A stretch of DNA of 64,000 nt from an uncultured Bacteroidales bacterium (GTDB taxonomy: Bacteria > Bacteroidota > Bacteroidia > Bacteroidales > UBA932), in contig CAKVAS010000001.1 in assembly GCA_934725015.1 (NCBI GenBank), positions 186,001 through 250,000 on the forward strand, in the 5' to 3' direction. The notes beneath the pieces are model-generated. The model was not told where the DNA came from. It saw only the letters and a program-made list of their open reading frames with translations, and made no database searches. Below are positions 15,816-23,542 of the stretch, piece by piece; the first letter of the stretch is position 1, and the number at the start of each line of letters is the position of its first letter. The translations under genes were made by a program, and so were the position numbers.

Positions 15816-18476
15816 ATGGCAAAGGAGAGTTCGGGGTTGACGCCGATGATGAAGCAGTTTTTCGCGGTGAAGGCACAGCACCCGGAGGCTCTGCTGCTGT
15901 TCCGCTGCGGGGACTTCTACGAGACATACGGAGACGACGCGCTGACGGCGAGCAAGATTCTGGGAATCGTGCTCACGCGGCGCTCCAACTCGGCTCCGGA
16001 CTCCGTTCCCATGGCCGGGTTTCCCCACCACTCCATCGACACCTACCTTCCCCGGCTCGTGCGGGCAGGCTATAAGGTTGCCGTCTGCGACCAGCTGGAA
16101 GATCCGAAGCTCACCAAGAACATCGTCAAGAGGGGCATCACCGAGGTCGTGACTCCGGGAGTGGCGTTCAACGAGCAGCTGTTGGACCAGAAGGAGAACA
16201 ATTTCATCGCCGGGCTGTGCTTCAGCAAGGACAAGTGCGGGGCGGCGTTTCTGGACGTCTCCACAGGCACGTTTCAGGTGGCTGAGGGGTCGCCTGATTA
16301 TGTGATGAACCTGCTCGACTCGTTCGGGCCTAAGGAGCTGCTCGTTCCGAAAGGCTATGAAAAGGGAATCAAGGACAAGACAAACGGGAAATACTACATC
16401 TCCACGCTGGAGGAGTGGGCCTTCGTCTATGACAATTCTGTCGAGAAACTGAAGAAACAGCTGAAGGTCGATTCGCTCAAGGGCTTCGCGGTCGATAATT
16501 TCGCGCTCGGGGTGACGTCGGCCGGCGCCCTGCTGATTTACCTTGAACAGACTCAGCACAGCGGACTGAGCAACATCTGCTCCATCTCCCGCATCGACGG
16601 CGAGAGGTTCGTGTGGATGGACCAGTTCACCTACCGCAACCTCGAAATCTTCGGAAGCACCGCCGGAAAGGACGGGGTCAGCCTCATCGACGTCGTGGAT
16701 TATGCTTCCTGTCCGATGGGCTCAAGGCTCCTGCGCAACTGGCTCGCACTGCCGATTATGGACCTTGACGAGTTGAACCGGCGCCACGACATCGTGGAAT
16801 GGTTCACGAAGAATGGGGAAAGCCTCGGCACGGTGAAGGAACTCATCGGCGACATAGGAGACCTTGAGCGGGGAGTTTCGCGGGCTGCGGCCGGAAAGAT
16901 TCTGCCACGGGGAGCCCTGATGGTAAAGCGGGGTCTGAGCCAGATAAAGCCGATAAAGGAATTATGCGAAATTTCCGGATGCACGCCACTGATGGAACTC
17001 ACTAAGGACCTCGACACCTGCGACGAGCTTCTTGAGGCTCTGGAGAAGACCATCGACCCGAACACGGCGGCGATGCTCGGAAAGGGCGACGTGATTGCTA
17101 CGGGAGTGAACGCGGAACTGGACGAGCTGCGCCGCATCGCCCGCCACAGCAAGGACTATCTCCTTGAAATACAGCAGCGCGAGACCGAACGAACGGGAAT
17201 TTCCTCGCTCAAGGTCAGCTACAACTCCGTCTTCGGCTACTACCTCGAAGTGCGCAACGTCCACAAGGACAAGGTTCCTCAGGAATGGGTGCGCAAGCAG
17301 ACGCTCGTGAATGCGGAGAGGTACATAACCCCGGAACTCAAGGAATATGAGGAGAAGATTCTCGGGGCGGAGGAGAAGATATATATTCTTGAATCACAGA
17401 TATATAACGAAATCGTCGATAAGATTCGCGCAAACATCGTCAGGATTCAGCGCAACTGCGGGGTCATCGCCAGGCTCGACGTCCTGTCGGGGTTCGCGCA
17501 GCTTGCGCTCGAAAGGCACTACTGCCGGCCGCAGATGAATGACGGAATGAAGCTCGACATCATCGAGGGACGGCATCCGGTCATCGAGACAATGATGCCT
17601 GCGGGCGAGGAATATGTCCCGAACGACGTGCACCTCGACTCTGACGGACAGCAGATAATCATACTCACGGGTCCGAACATGGCCGGAAAGTCCGCGCTCC
17701 TGCGTCAGACGGCGCTCATCGTGCTGCTCGCGCAGATAGGGTCGTTCGTCCCTGCGAAAAAGGCTGAAATCGGGTGGTTCGACAAGATATTCACCCGTGT
17801 GGGCGCGTCCGACAACATATCCCGCGGAGAATCCACATTCATGGTGGAGATGCTCGAAACCTCAATGATCCTTCACAATCTCAGCGCCCGTTCGCTCGTG
17901 CTTCTCGACGAAATCGGACGAGGGACATCAACCTACGACGGAATGTCCATAGCACGCGGCATAGTCGAGTACATCCACGAGTACGGACACGGGGCAAAGA
18001 CCCTCTTCGCGACGCACTATCACGAACTGAACGACATGGAGGGCATCTATCCGCACATACGCAACTACCACATCGCCGTCAAGGAGGTGGGCAGGCAGGT
18101 CATTTTCCTGCGCAAGATGGTCGAGGGCGGAGTGGCGCACAGCTTCGGTCTGCATGTGGCAAGGATGGCAGGAATGCCGCCGCAGGTGATTGAATCGGCG
18201 GAACGCACGCTCGCCGAACTGGAGGCAAACGACGGCAAGGCCCCGCTTATAAAGGCAGCCGGGAGTTCCGCGTCCGGGGCAGGTTCCGTAAAGCCGCACA
18301 ATGTCAAGGAGGGGCGCATCGAAAGCGACGGTTCGCTGCAGCTGAGCTTCTTCCAGCTCGAAGACCCGCTGCTCTCCTCGCTCAAGGAAGACCTCGACAA
18401 GGCGGATCTCAATTCGATGACCCCTCTCCAGGCCTTTGACCTGCTGAGGTCGATGAAAGAAAAGATGGGGCTGTAG
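15816..18476 (+). CDS. mutS: DNA mismatch repair protein MutS
   Basis: 886 residues. The N-terminal mismatch-binding domain has the Phe-x-Glu type motif in CGDFYETYGDDA (~29-40). Connector, lever and clamp domains follow. The ABC-type ATPase has Walker A GPNMAGKS (~618-626), the signature region SRGESTFMVE, Walker B LVLLDEIGRGTST, and a C-terminal HTH dimerisation part. The start at 15816 gives the standard N-terminus (MAKESSGLTPMMKQF) and follows a GGGAGGGAA ribosome-binding site that lies in the upstream AlbA_2 gene. It binds mispairs and starts methyl-independent or MutH-less repair in the cytoplasm. It appears complete. Confidence 0.96.
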   Translation: MAKESSGLTPMMKQFFAVKAQHPEALLLFRCGDFYETYGDDALTASKILGIVLTRRSNSAPDSVPMAGFPHHSIDTYLPRLVRAGYKVAVCDQLEDPKLTKNIVKRGITEVVTPGVAFNEQLLDQKENNFIAGLCFSKDKCGAAFLDVSTGTFQVAEGSPDYVMNLLDSFGPKELLVPKGYEKGIKDKTNGKYYISTLEEWAFVYDNSVEKLKKQLKVDSLKGFAVDNFALGVTSAGALLIYLEQTQHSGLSNICSISRIDGERFVWMDQFTYRNLEIFGSTAGKDGVSLIDVVDYASCPMGSRLLRNWLALPIMDLDELNRRHDIVEWFTKNGESLGTVKELIGDIGDLERGVSRAAAGKILPRGALMVKRGLSQIKPIKELCEISGCTPLMELTKDLDTCDELLEALEKTIDPNTAAMLGKGDVIATGVNAELDELRRIARHSKDYLLEIQQRETERTGISSLKVSYNSVFGYYLEVRNVHKDKVPQEWVRKQTLVNAERYITPELKEYEEKILGAEEKIYILESQIYNEIVDKIRANIVRIQRNCGVIARLDVLSGFAQLALERHYCRPQMNDGMKLDIIEGRHPVIETMMPAGEEYVPNDVHLDSDGQQIIILTGPNMAGKSALLRQTALIVLLAQIGSFVPAKKAEIGWFDKIFTRVGASDNISRGESTFMVEMLETSMILHNLSARSLVLLDEIGRGTSTYDGMSIARGIVEYIHEYGHGAKTLFATHYHELNDMEGIYPHIRNYHIAVKEVGRQVIFLRKMVEGGVAHSFGLHVARMAGMPPQVIESAERTLAELEANDGKAPLIKAAGSSASGAGSVKPHNVKEGRIESDGSLQLSFFQLEDPLLSSLKEDLDKADLNSMTPLQAFDLLRSMKEKMGL

Positions 18477-18506
18477 AATCAGGGAGACCCGAAAAATCAC
18501 TGAGAC

Positions 18507-19883
18507 ATGAAAAAGGTTCTGATAATAACATACTATTGGCCGCCGGCGGGAGGATCCGGGGTGCAGAGATGGGTGAAGTTCGCCAAGTATCTGCCGCAGA
18601 ACGGATGGCAGCCGGTGATTTATACTCCTGAGAATCCGGAACTTAATGTGATTGACAGGACGCTGGAGGACGACATCCCGGAGGAGGCCGTAGTTCTGAA
18701 GCGGCCGATTTTCGAGCCTTACGGGATTTATCGCAGGCTGACCGGAAAGGGAAGGGCCGGGGTGGCCGGGGGCGAGGCTGCGGGAAAGGCGGGAGCAGCC
18801 GGGGGCTCGGAAGTCAATCCGATAAATGCGCAGAAAAAGAGCCTCGGGCAGAAGATTTCGCTGTGGATTCGCGGCAATTTCTTCATTCCGGACCCGCGCT
18901 GCCTCTGGATTCGGCCTTCGGTGAGATTTCTCAAGAAATACCTGCGGGAACATCCCGTCGATGTGATTGTCAGCACAGGACCGCCTCACTCGATGCACCT
19001 CATTGCACGGAAAGTTGCGGCTGAGACCGGGATTCCATGGGTGGCCGATTTCCGTGACCCCTGGACCAAGATGTTCTATTTCAAGCATCTGGAGCTTTCC
19101 CCATGGGCGGAACGGAAACATGAAAGGCTGGAAAAGAGCGTTCTGGACGGCGCGGATGTCGTGGTGGCGGTCTCCCCCATCGTACAGGAGGAGTTCAGGG
19201 GAATGACGGCAACTCCCGTCAAGCTGATTACCAACGGGTATGACGAGGACGACTTCGACGAGGCCGACAAGGAGATGCGTGTCTCGGAAGAGGAGACAGG
19301 AAGCGAGAACGAGGACTGTTTCAACATCGTTCACACGGGGCTCTTCGCCGCCGACGGCAACCCTGTCGTGCTCTGGAAAGTCCTGGCGGAGATTGCGGCG
19401 GCCGACGGCGAGTTTGCGGCAAAGCTGCGCATACGGCTCTCCGGGAAGACTGACACACAGATTATAGAGGCGATTTCGGAGGCGGGTCTCAGAAAGGCTC
19501 TTGTGAATCTCGGCTATGTCAGCCATGACGAAGCCGTACGCGAGCAGTGCGGGGCTTCGATGCTGATTCTGCCGCTCCGACGGGAGCCCGAATACCGGGC
19601 GACGCTGCCGGGGAAACTGTTTGAATACCTCGCTTCACGCCGTCCTGTGCTCGGAATCGGGCAGACTGACGGGGCGATGGCTCTGGTGCTCAGCGAGGCG
19701 CACTCCGGAGTGACTTGCGGCTGGGACGACACGGAGGGCATCCGGAAGGAAATTCTCCGCTGCTGGCAACTGTTCCGCGAGGGGCGGCTCAACGACAATG
19801 ACGAGGACATCGAGCGCTTCTCCCGCCGGCGGCTGACACAGCAGATGACTCAGCTGTTTGAGTCATTGTTGCAACAGCGCTGA
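18507..19883 (+). CDS. Glycosyltransferase, GT4-like
   Basis: 458 residues, no signal peptide. The N-terminus MKKVLIITYYWPPAGGSGVQR is typical of Bacteroidales family 4-type glycosyltransferases (GT-B fold). The first Rossmann domain is at ~1-225, with DVIVSTGPPHSMHLIARKV. The second holds the donor-binding site, with a PGKLFEYLASRRPVLGIG motif (E-containing loop) near 375-390. A Gly/Ala-rich insertion (~85-105) looks like a flexible loop. It probably transfers a sugar during envelope polysaccharide synthesis; donor and acceptor cannot be told. It follows mutS by 30 bases, and a hairpin repeat element starts two bases after its stop. Confidence 0.85.
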   Translation: MKKVLIITYYWPPAGGSGVQRWVKFAKYLPQNGWQPVIYTPENPELNVIDRTLEDDIPEEAVVLKRPIFEPYGIYRRLTGKGRAGVAGGEAAGKAGAAGGSEVNPINAQKKSLGQKISLWIRGNFFIPDPRCLWIRPSVRFLKKYLREHPVDVIVSTGPPHSMHLIARKVAAETGIPWVADFRDPWTKMFYFKHLELSPWAERKHERLEKSVLDGADVVVAVSPIVQEEFRGMTATPVKLITNGYDEDDFDEADKEMRVSEEETGSENEDCFNIVHTGLFAADGNPVVLWKVLAEIAAADGEFAAKLRIRLSGKTDTQIIEAISEAGLRKALVNLGYVSHDEAVREQCGASMLILPLRREPEYRATLPGKLFEYLASRRPVLGIGQTDGAMALVLSEAHSGVTCGWDDTEGIRKEILRCWQLFREGRLNDNDEDIERFSRRRLTQQMTQLFESLLQQR

Positions 19884-19884
19884 C

Positions 19885-19963
19885 GGCTTTATGCCGTGAG
19901 ACAAAAGCCCTCCGCTCATGAAAAAATCGCGTCGGGTCTTTTACCTCACGTCTTGATAAAGCC
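19885..19963 (+). repeat. Structured intergenic element, copy 1 (79 nt)
   Basis: Three stems are visible: GGCTTTAT/ATAAAGCC (19885-19892, 19956-19963), CGTGAG/CTCACG (19895-19900, 19945-19950) and AAAAG/CTTTT (19903-19907, 19938-19942). They enclose a constant apical stretch (CCGCTCATGAAAAAATCGCG). Copy 2 at 22825-22902 has different bases in every stem, yet all still pair. Confidence 0.85.
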
Positions 19964-20070
19964 TTTCGCGCCTTGCCCCACGCATACCTACGCTGAAACC
20001 TGACACTGGAATAAGGTCGAGGATGCATGATAAATAACTATATAGAAGACAATAGGATATATATTACAAT

Positions 20071-22797
20071 ATGAACAAAATGAAATTAGGCGGTGACATG
20101 ATGAAGAAGATATTGATTTATCTTGGAATTGTCGTGTTTTTCGTGGTTCTGTCGTATGCTTTCGTGCCTCAGGTTTTGAGCGGAAAGATTGTGAATCAGG
20201 GAGATATATCTTCATGGAAGGGAATGGCGAACGAGGCCATGACATATAATGCGCAGCACCCGGAGGACAAGACGCACTGGACGAACTCGATGTTCGGAGG
20301 TATGCCGACGACCGCGACGATTGACGATTTCGACGGAGACTGGACGAAGTGGATGTATAACCTGCTGCTGACCGGAAGGCGGCCGGCGACATATTTCTTC
20401 ATCGCGCTTTTAGGCGGATTCCTGCTGATGCTCTCTTTCGGCTGCGGTCTCGTGCCGGCAATCGGAGGTGCCATCGCCATCGCGTTCTGTTCGTATAATA
20501 TGCAGATTATTCAGGTGGGGCACAACACAAAGATGCAGGCGATTGCGTTCTTCCCATGGGTGCTCGCCGGGGTTGTTTATACCTATCGCTGCGCGATGGC
20601 GGGGCTGAAAGGCGGATACGGGCTGTACAAGGCTGACAGCGCGACTGCCAATGCGGGGAAGGCGACGGGATGGAAGTCGTGGCTGCCCAAGACCGTGCTC
20701 GCGTCGGTACTGTTTGCCCTCGCGCTGAGCTTCCAGATTAAGGCGAACCACCCGCAAATCACCTACTATCTGGCGATTGTGATTTTTGTCTATGCGCTGA
20801 CGCTGCTCATCTGGGCGTGCGTGAAAAAGGAAGAGCGAGGGCGAAGGCTTCAGAGGTTCTTCGCGGCCTCGGCGCTGCTGCTCGCGGTGGGCTGCGTGGG
20901 AATCGCGACGAACGCCAACAAGCTGATTCCTACCTACAAGTATTCAAAATACACCATGCGCGGAGGCTCTGAACTCGCGGCAGACAAGGCAGAGCATGCG
21001 GGTGACGCCAAGGCCGTGAAGGAGGCGAAGGCGGCGGCCAAGGGGCTTGACCTTGAATATGCGACGGCCTGGTCCTACGGAATAAACGAGATGCCTAACC
21101 TGCTGATCCCCAACTTTAACGGCGGGGCTTCCGCCTGCGATCCGCATCTGAAGCACGGTGCCACGGAGGACCTTCTCAGGCGTGCCGGACAGCCGAACGT
21201 GAAGCAGACGGTGAAGCAGCTGCCGATGTACTGGGGGCCGCAGCCCTTCACGGCGGGTCCGATGTACCTCGGAGCCATCACCATATTCCTCTTTGTCCTC
21301 GGACTGTTCCTTTTCAGGGGCAAGGACAAGTGGTGGATTATCACCGCGACTCTCATCGCGGTTTTCCTCGCATGGGGCAGCCATTTCATGTGGTTCACGC
21401 GGCTGTGGTTCAACTACGCGCCGATGTACAGCAAGTTCAGAACGGTGTCCATGGCGCTGACGGTGCTTCAGGTGACGGTGCCGCTGCTCGGATTCCTGAC
21501 GCTTGACAAGATTATCAGGGAAGAGTACAACCACAAGAAGATTGTCCGCGCCGTGCTCTGGGCAGGCGGGCTCACGGGCGGTTTCTGCCTTCTGATGGCC
21601 CTGTTTCCGGGACTTGCGGGCGATTTCAGGGCTGCGGGCGACGCGGGAATGCAGGATGTGCTCACGGATGCGCTGCGGGAGGACCGCCGGGCAATGCTGC
21701 GCCATGACGCGCTCGTGAACTGTTACCTCATTCTTCTTTCCTCGACCATACTGCTTTGGGTTTATGGAAAGAAAGAGCCTTTTGTGCGCACGGGAAGGGC
21801 ATACATCGCCGGAACCGTCATCGGGCTGCTCGTGCTTTTCGACCTTTTCAGCGTGGGCAGGCGCTACCTGAACAACGACCATTTCATCTCACCTAAGAAC
21901 TGGGAGGCTCAGTTCAGGGAGAGGCCTGTGGACAAGAGCATACTCGCGGATAACAGCCTGTCATACAGAGTGCTGGACCTCAGCGTGAACACTTTCAACG
22001 ACGCTCATCAGAGCTACCGTCACAAATGCATCGGAGGCTACAGCCCGGTGAAATTGCAGAGGTATCAGGATCTGATTGAAAGATACATCTCCGGAGAAAT
22101 CAGTTCGGTCTATAAGGCAGCTGAAGGCTGCGCGACGGTCGGGGAACTGAAGGCGAAACTGCCTTATCTTCGCGTAACATCCATGTTAAACGGCAAGTAT
22201 ATCATACTCGGCGCGGATTTGGAGCCTGTCTTGAACGACTATGCCTTCGGCAACTGCTGGTTTGTGAACGCGGCGAGGACGGCGTCTTCCGTGAATGAGG
22301 AGATCGACTTCCTTTCCGATACGGAACTTGACAACACCGTTGTTTTAGGACCTGATTTCAAAGATATTGCCTCCAAAATAGGAGGTTTGGAAGAGAATCC
22401 GGAGGACTTCATCAGAATGACGTCGTATGAGCCCAATGAGCTGCACTATGAATGCAGGCTTTCGTCCCCTCGGGCGGTGATGTTCAGCGAGATTTACTAT
22501 CCGGACGGCTGGAAGGCCTGGGTCGGGCCTGTCGGCGAGGTCGGTGAGACCGTAGGAGACCGGTTCAGGGCTGCGGCTTCCGCCGAAGAGACGGAGATTT
22601 TCAGGGGCGACTGGATGCTGAGGGGAATGATTCTTCCGGCCGGGGAGCATGAGGTCGTGATGCGCTTTGAGCCGCAGTCGTATGTCGTCGGTGAGCACAT
22701 ATCCACGGCAAGTTCAGCCCTGCTGATTCTTCTTGTGGTTCTTTCCGCCGCCGGAGCTGTTTGTTTCAGAAAATACGGCTTCACGCCGGAGGAGTAA
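20071..22797 (+). CDS. Large polytopic membrane protein, YfhO-like
   Basis: About 908 residues (898 if it starts at the ATG at 20101). At least ten hydrophobic segments are spread over ~10-620. A soluble C-terminal domain (~620-875) and one last membrane segment (HISTASSALLILLVVLSAAGAV) follow. The motif NQGDISSWKGMANEA and the extracytoplasmic loop after segment one are typical of Bacteroidetes proteins annotated YfhO family. Related proteins resemble GT-C glycosyltransferases that use lipid-linked sugars. No operon partner is adjacent, and a structured repeat lies on each side. Function in envelope glycan decoration is inferred from family only. Confidence 0.8.
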   Translation: MNKMKLGGDMMKKILIYLGIVVFFVVLSYAFVPQVLSGKIVNQGDISSWKGMANEAMTYNAQHPEDKTHWTNSMFGGMPTTATIDDFDGDWTKWMYNLLLTGRRPATYFFIALLGGFLLMLSFGCGLVPAIGGAIAIAFCSYNMQIIQVGHNTKMQAIAFFPWVLAGVVYTYRCAMAGLKGGYGLYKADSATANAGKATGWKSWLPKTVLASVLFALALSFQIKANHPQITYYLAIVIFVYALTLLIWACVKKEERGRRLQRFFAASALLLAVGCVGIATNANKLIPTYKYSKYTMRGGSELAADKAEHAGDAKAVKEAKAAAKGLDLEYATAWSYGINEMPNLLIPNFNGGASACDPHLKHGATEDLLRRAGQPNVKQTVKQLPMYWGPQPFTAGPMYLGAITIFLFVLGLFLFRGKDKWWIITATLIAVFLAWGSHFMWFTRLWFNYAPMYSKFRTVSMALTVLQVTVPLLGFLTLDKIIREEYNHKKIVRAVLWAGGLTGGFCLLMALFPGLAGDFRAAGDAGMQDVLTDALREDRRAMLRHDALVNCYLILLSSTILLWVYGKKEPFVRTGRAYIAGTVIGLLVLFDLFSVGRRYLNNDHFISPKNWEAQFRERPVDKSILADNSLSYRVLDLSVNTFNDAHQSYRHKCIGGYSPVKLQRYQDLIERYISGEISSVYKAAEGCATVGELKAKLPYLRVTSMLNGKYIILGADLEPVLNDYAFGNCWFVNAARTASSVNEEIDFLSDTELDNTVVLGPDFKDIASKIGGLEENPEDFIRMTSYEPNELHYECRLSSPRAVMFSEIYYPDGWKAWVGPVGEVGETVGDRFRAAASAEETEIFRGDWMLRGMILPAGEHEVVMRFEPQSYVVGEHISTASSALLILLVVLSAAGAVCFRKYGFTPEE

Positions 22798-22824
22798 ACT
22801 TTCAGAAAATGAAACAATTTATAC

Positions 22825-22902
22825 GGCTTCACGCCGGAGGCGGGAACCCTCCGCTCATGAAAAAATCGCGTAGGGTTTCCCGTCTCCGGCTTCTTTGAAG
22901 CC
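22825..22902 (+). repeat. Structured intergenic element, copy 2 (78 nt)
   Basis: The stems are GGCTTCA/TGAAGCC (22825-22831, 22896-22902), CCGGAG/CTCCGG (22834-22839, 22884-22889) and GGGAA/TTCCC (22842-22846, 22877-22881). The apical CCGCTCATGAAAAAATCGCG is identical to copy 1. It lies 27 bases after the YfhO-like stop. Confidence 0.85.
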
Positions 22903-22981
22903 TTTCGCCACTTATACAAGTTTTTGGATGTGTAATTCAAACCTTTAGGATAAAAATAGACATAGGACAAAAAGGAGAAAT

Positions 22982-23482
22982 ATGGAAAAGTGTATAATAG
23001 CGGCGGTGGCGGAAGACGGGGCCATCGGAAAGGACAACGGGCTGCTTTGGCATCTGCCGGAGGACCTGAAATATTTTAAGGCCACGACGATGGGATGTCC
23101 CGTGATTATGGGACGGCGGACCTTCGAGTCAATCGGGCGACCGCTGCCGGGACGGCGCAACATAGTTGTTTCGGAAACATTGCGCATACAGGACGAGCGA
23201 CTGAGGGTCGTTTCCGAGCTGGACAAGGCATTCGAGGCCGCGCAGGGGGATGGTCACGACCGCTGCTTCATCATCGGAGGGGCGCAGCTCTACGCGGAGG
23301 CCATCCCAGAGGCCGACAGGCTCTATATCACCCGCATCCACGCCACAGCTCCGGACGCCGACAGATTCTTCCCGCCCATAGACAAGTCGGTGTGGAGCCT
23401 TGAAAGCGCTTCAGAACCCCACACCGACCCGAAAACCGGAATTACATTCACTTTTGAGGTCTATTCCCGTCAGGGAAAATAG
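22982..23482 (+). CDS. folA: Dihydrofolate reductase
   Basis: 166 residues, the usual size. The conserved N-terminus IIAAVAEDGAIGKDNGLLWHLPEDL includes the Trp-x-Leu-Pro-x-(D/E) active-site motif, with catalytic acid E28. VIMGRRTFESIGRPLPGRRNIV binds NADPH. CFIIGGAQLYAEAI follows, then an FEVYSR C-terminus. It reduces dihydrofolate to tetrahydrofolate using NADPH in the cytoplasm and so regenerates the folate used by thymidylate synthase, encoded 2.6 kb away. The start follows an AAAGGAG ribosome-binding site. It converges with the GH3 gene, with a shared terminator between. Confidence 0.96.
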   Translation: MEKCIIAAVAEDGAIGKDNGLLWHLPEDLKYFKATTMGCPVIMGRRTFESIGRPLPGRRNIVVSETLRIQDERLRVVSELDKAFEAAQGDGHDRCFIIGGAQLYAEAIPEADRLYITRIHATAPDADRFFPPIDKSVWSLESASEPHTDPKTGITFTFEVYSRQGK

Positions 23483-23487
23483 AAAAA

Positions 23488-23535
23488 CTCGCGCCGGAGT
23501 GAACTGGGCCAAAAGACCTGAACCCGTGGCGCGAG
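23488..23535. terminator. Bidirectional terminator between folA and GH3 gene
   Basis: Arms CTCGCGCC (23488-23495) and GGCGCGAG (23528-23535) lie between two convergent stop codons. The A-run before it and ATTTCG after it suit both directions. Confidence 0.7.
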
Positions 23536-23542
23536 ATTTCGT

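Noticed and set aside
17928..19526. Long open frame of 532 codons on the minus strand
   Set aside because: It is antisense to mutS and the glycosyltransferase gene, both with full family motifs; its composition (Arg, His, Leu rich) is typical of a GC-rich shadow frame.
20944..21882. 312-codon minus-strand frame
   Set aside because: Antisense to the YfhO-like gene, with low-complexity His/Arg/Glu composition.
22497..22970. 157-codon minus-strand frame containing NPTRFFHERR, also seen near 19789-20028
   Set aside because: The shared peptide is the translation of the structured intergenic element, not a conserved protein.
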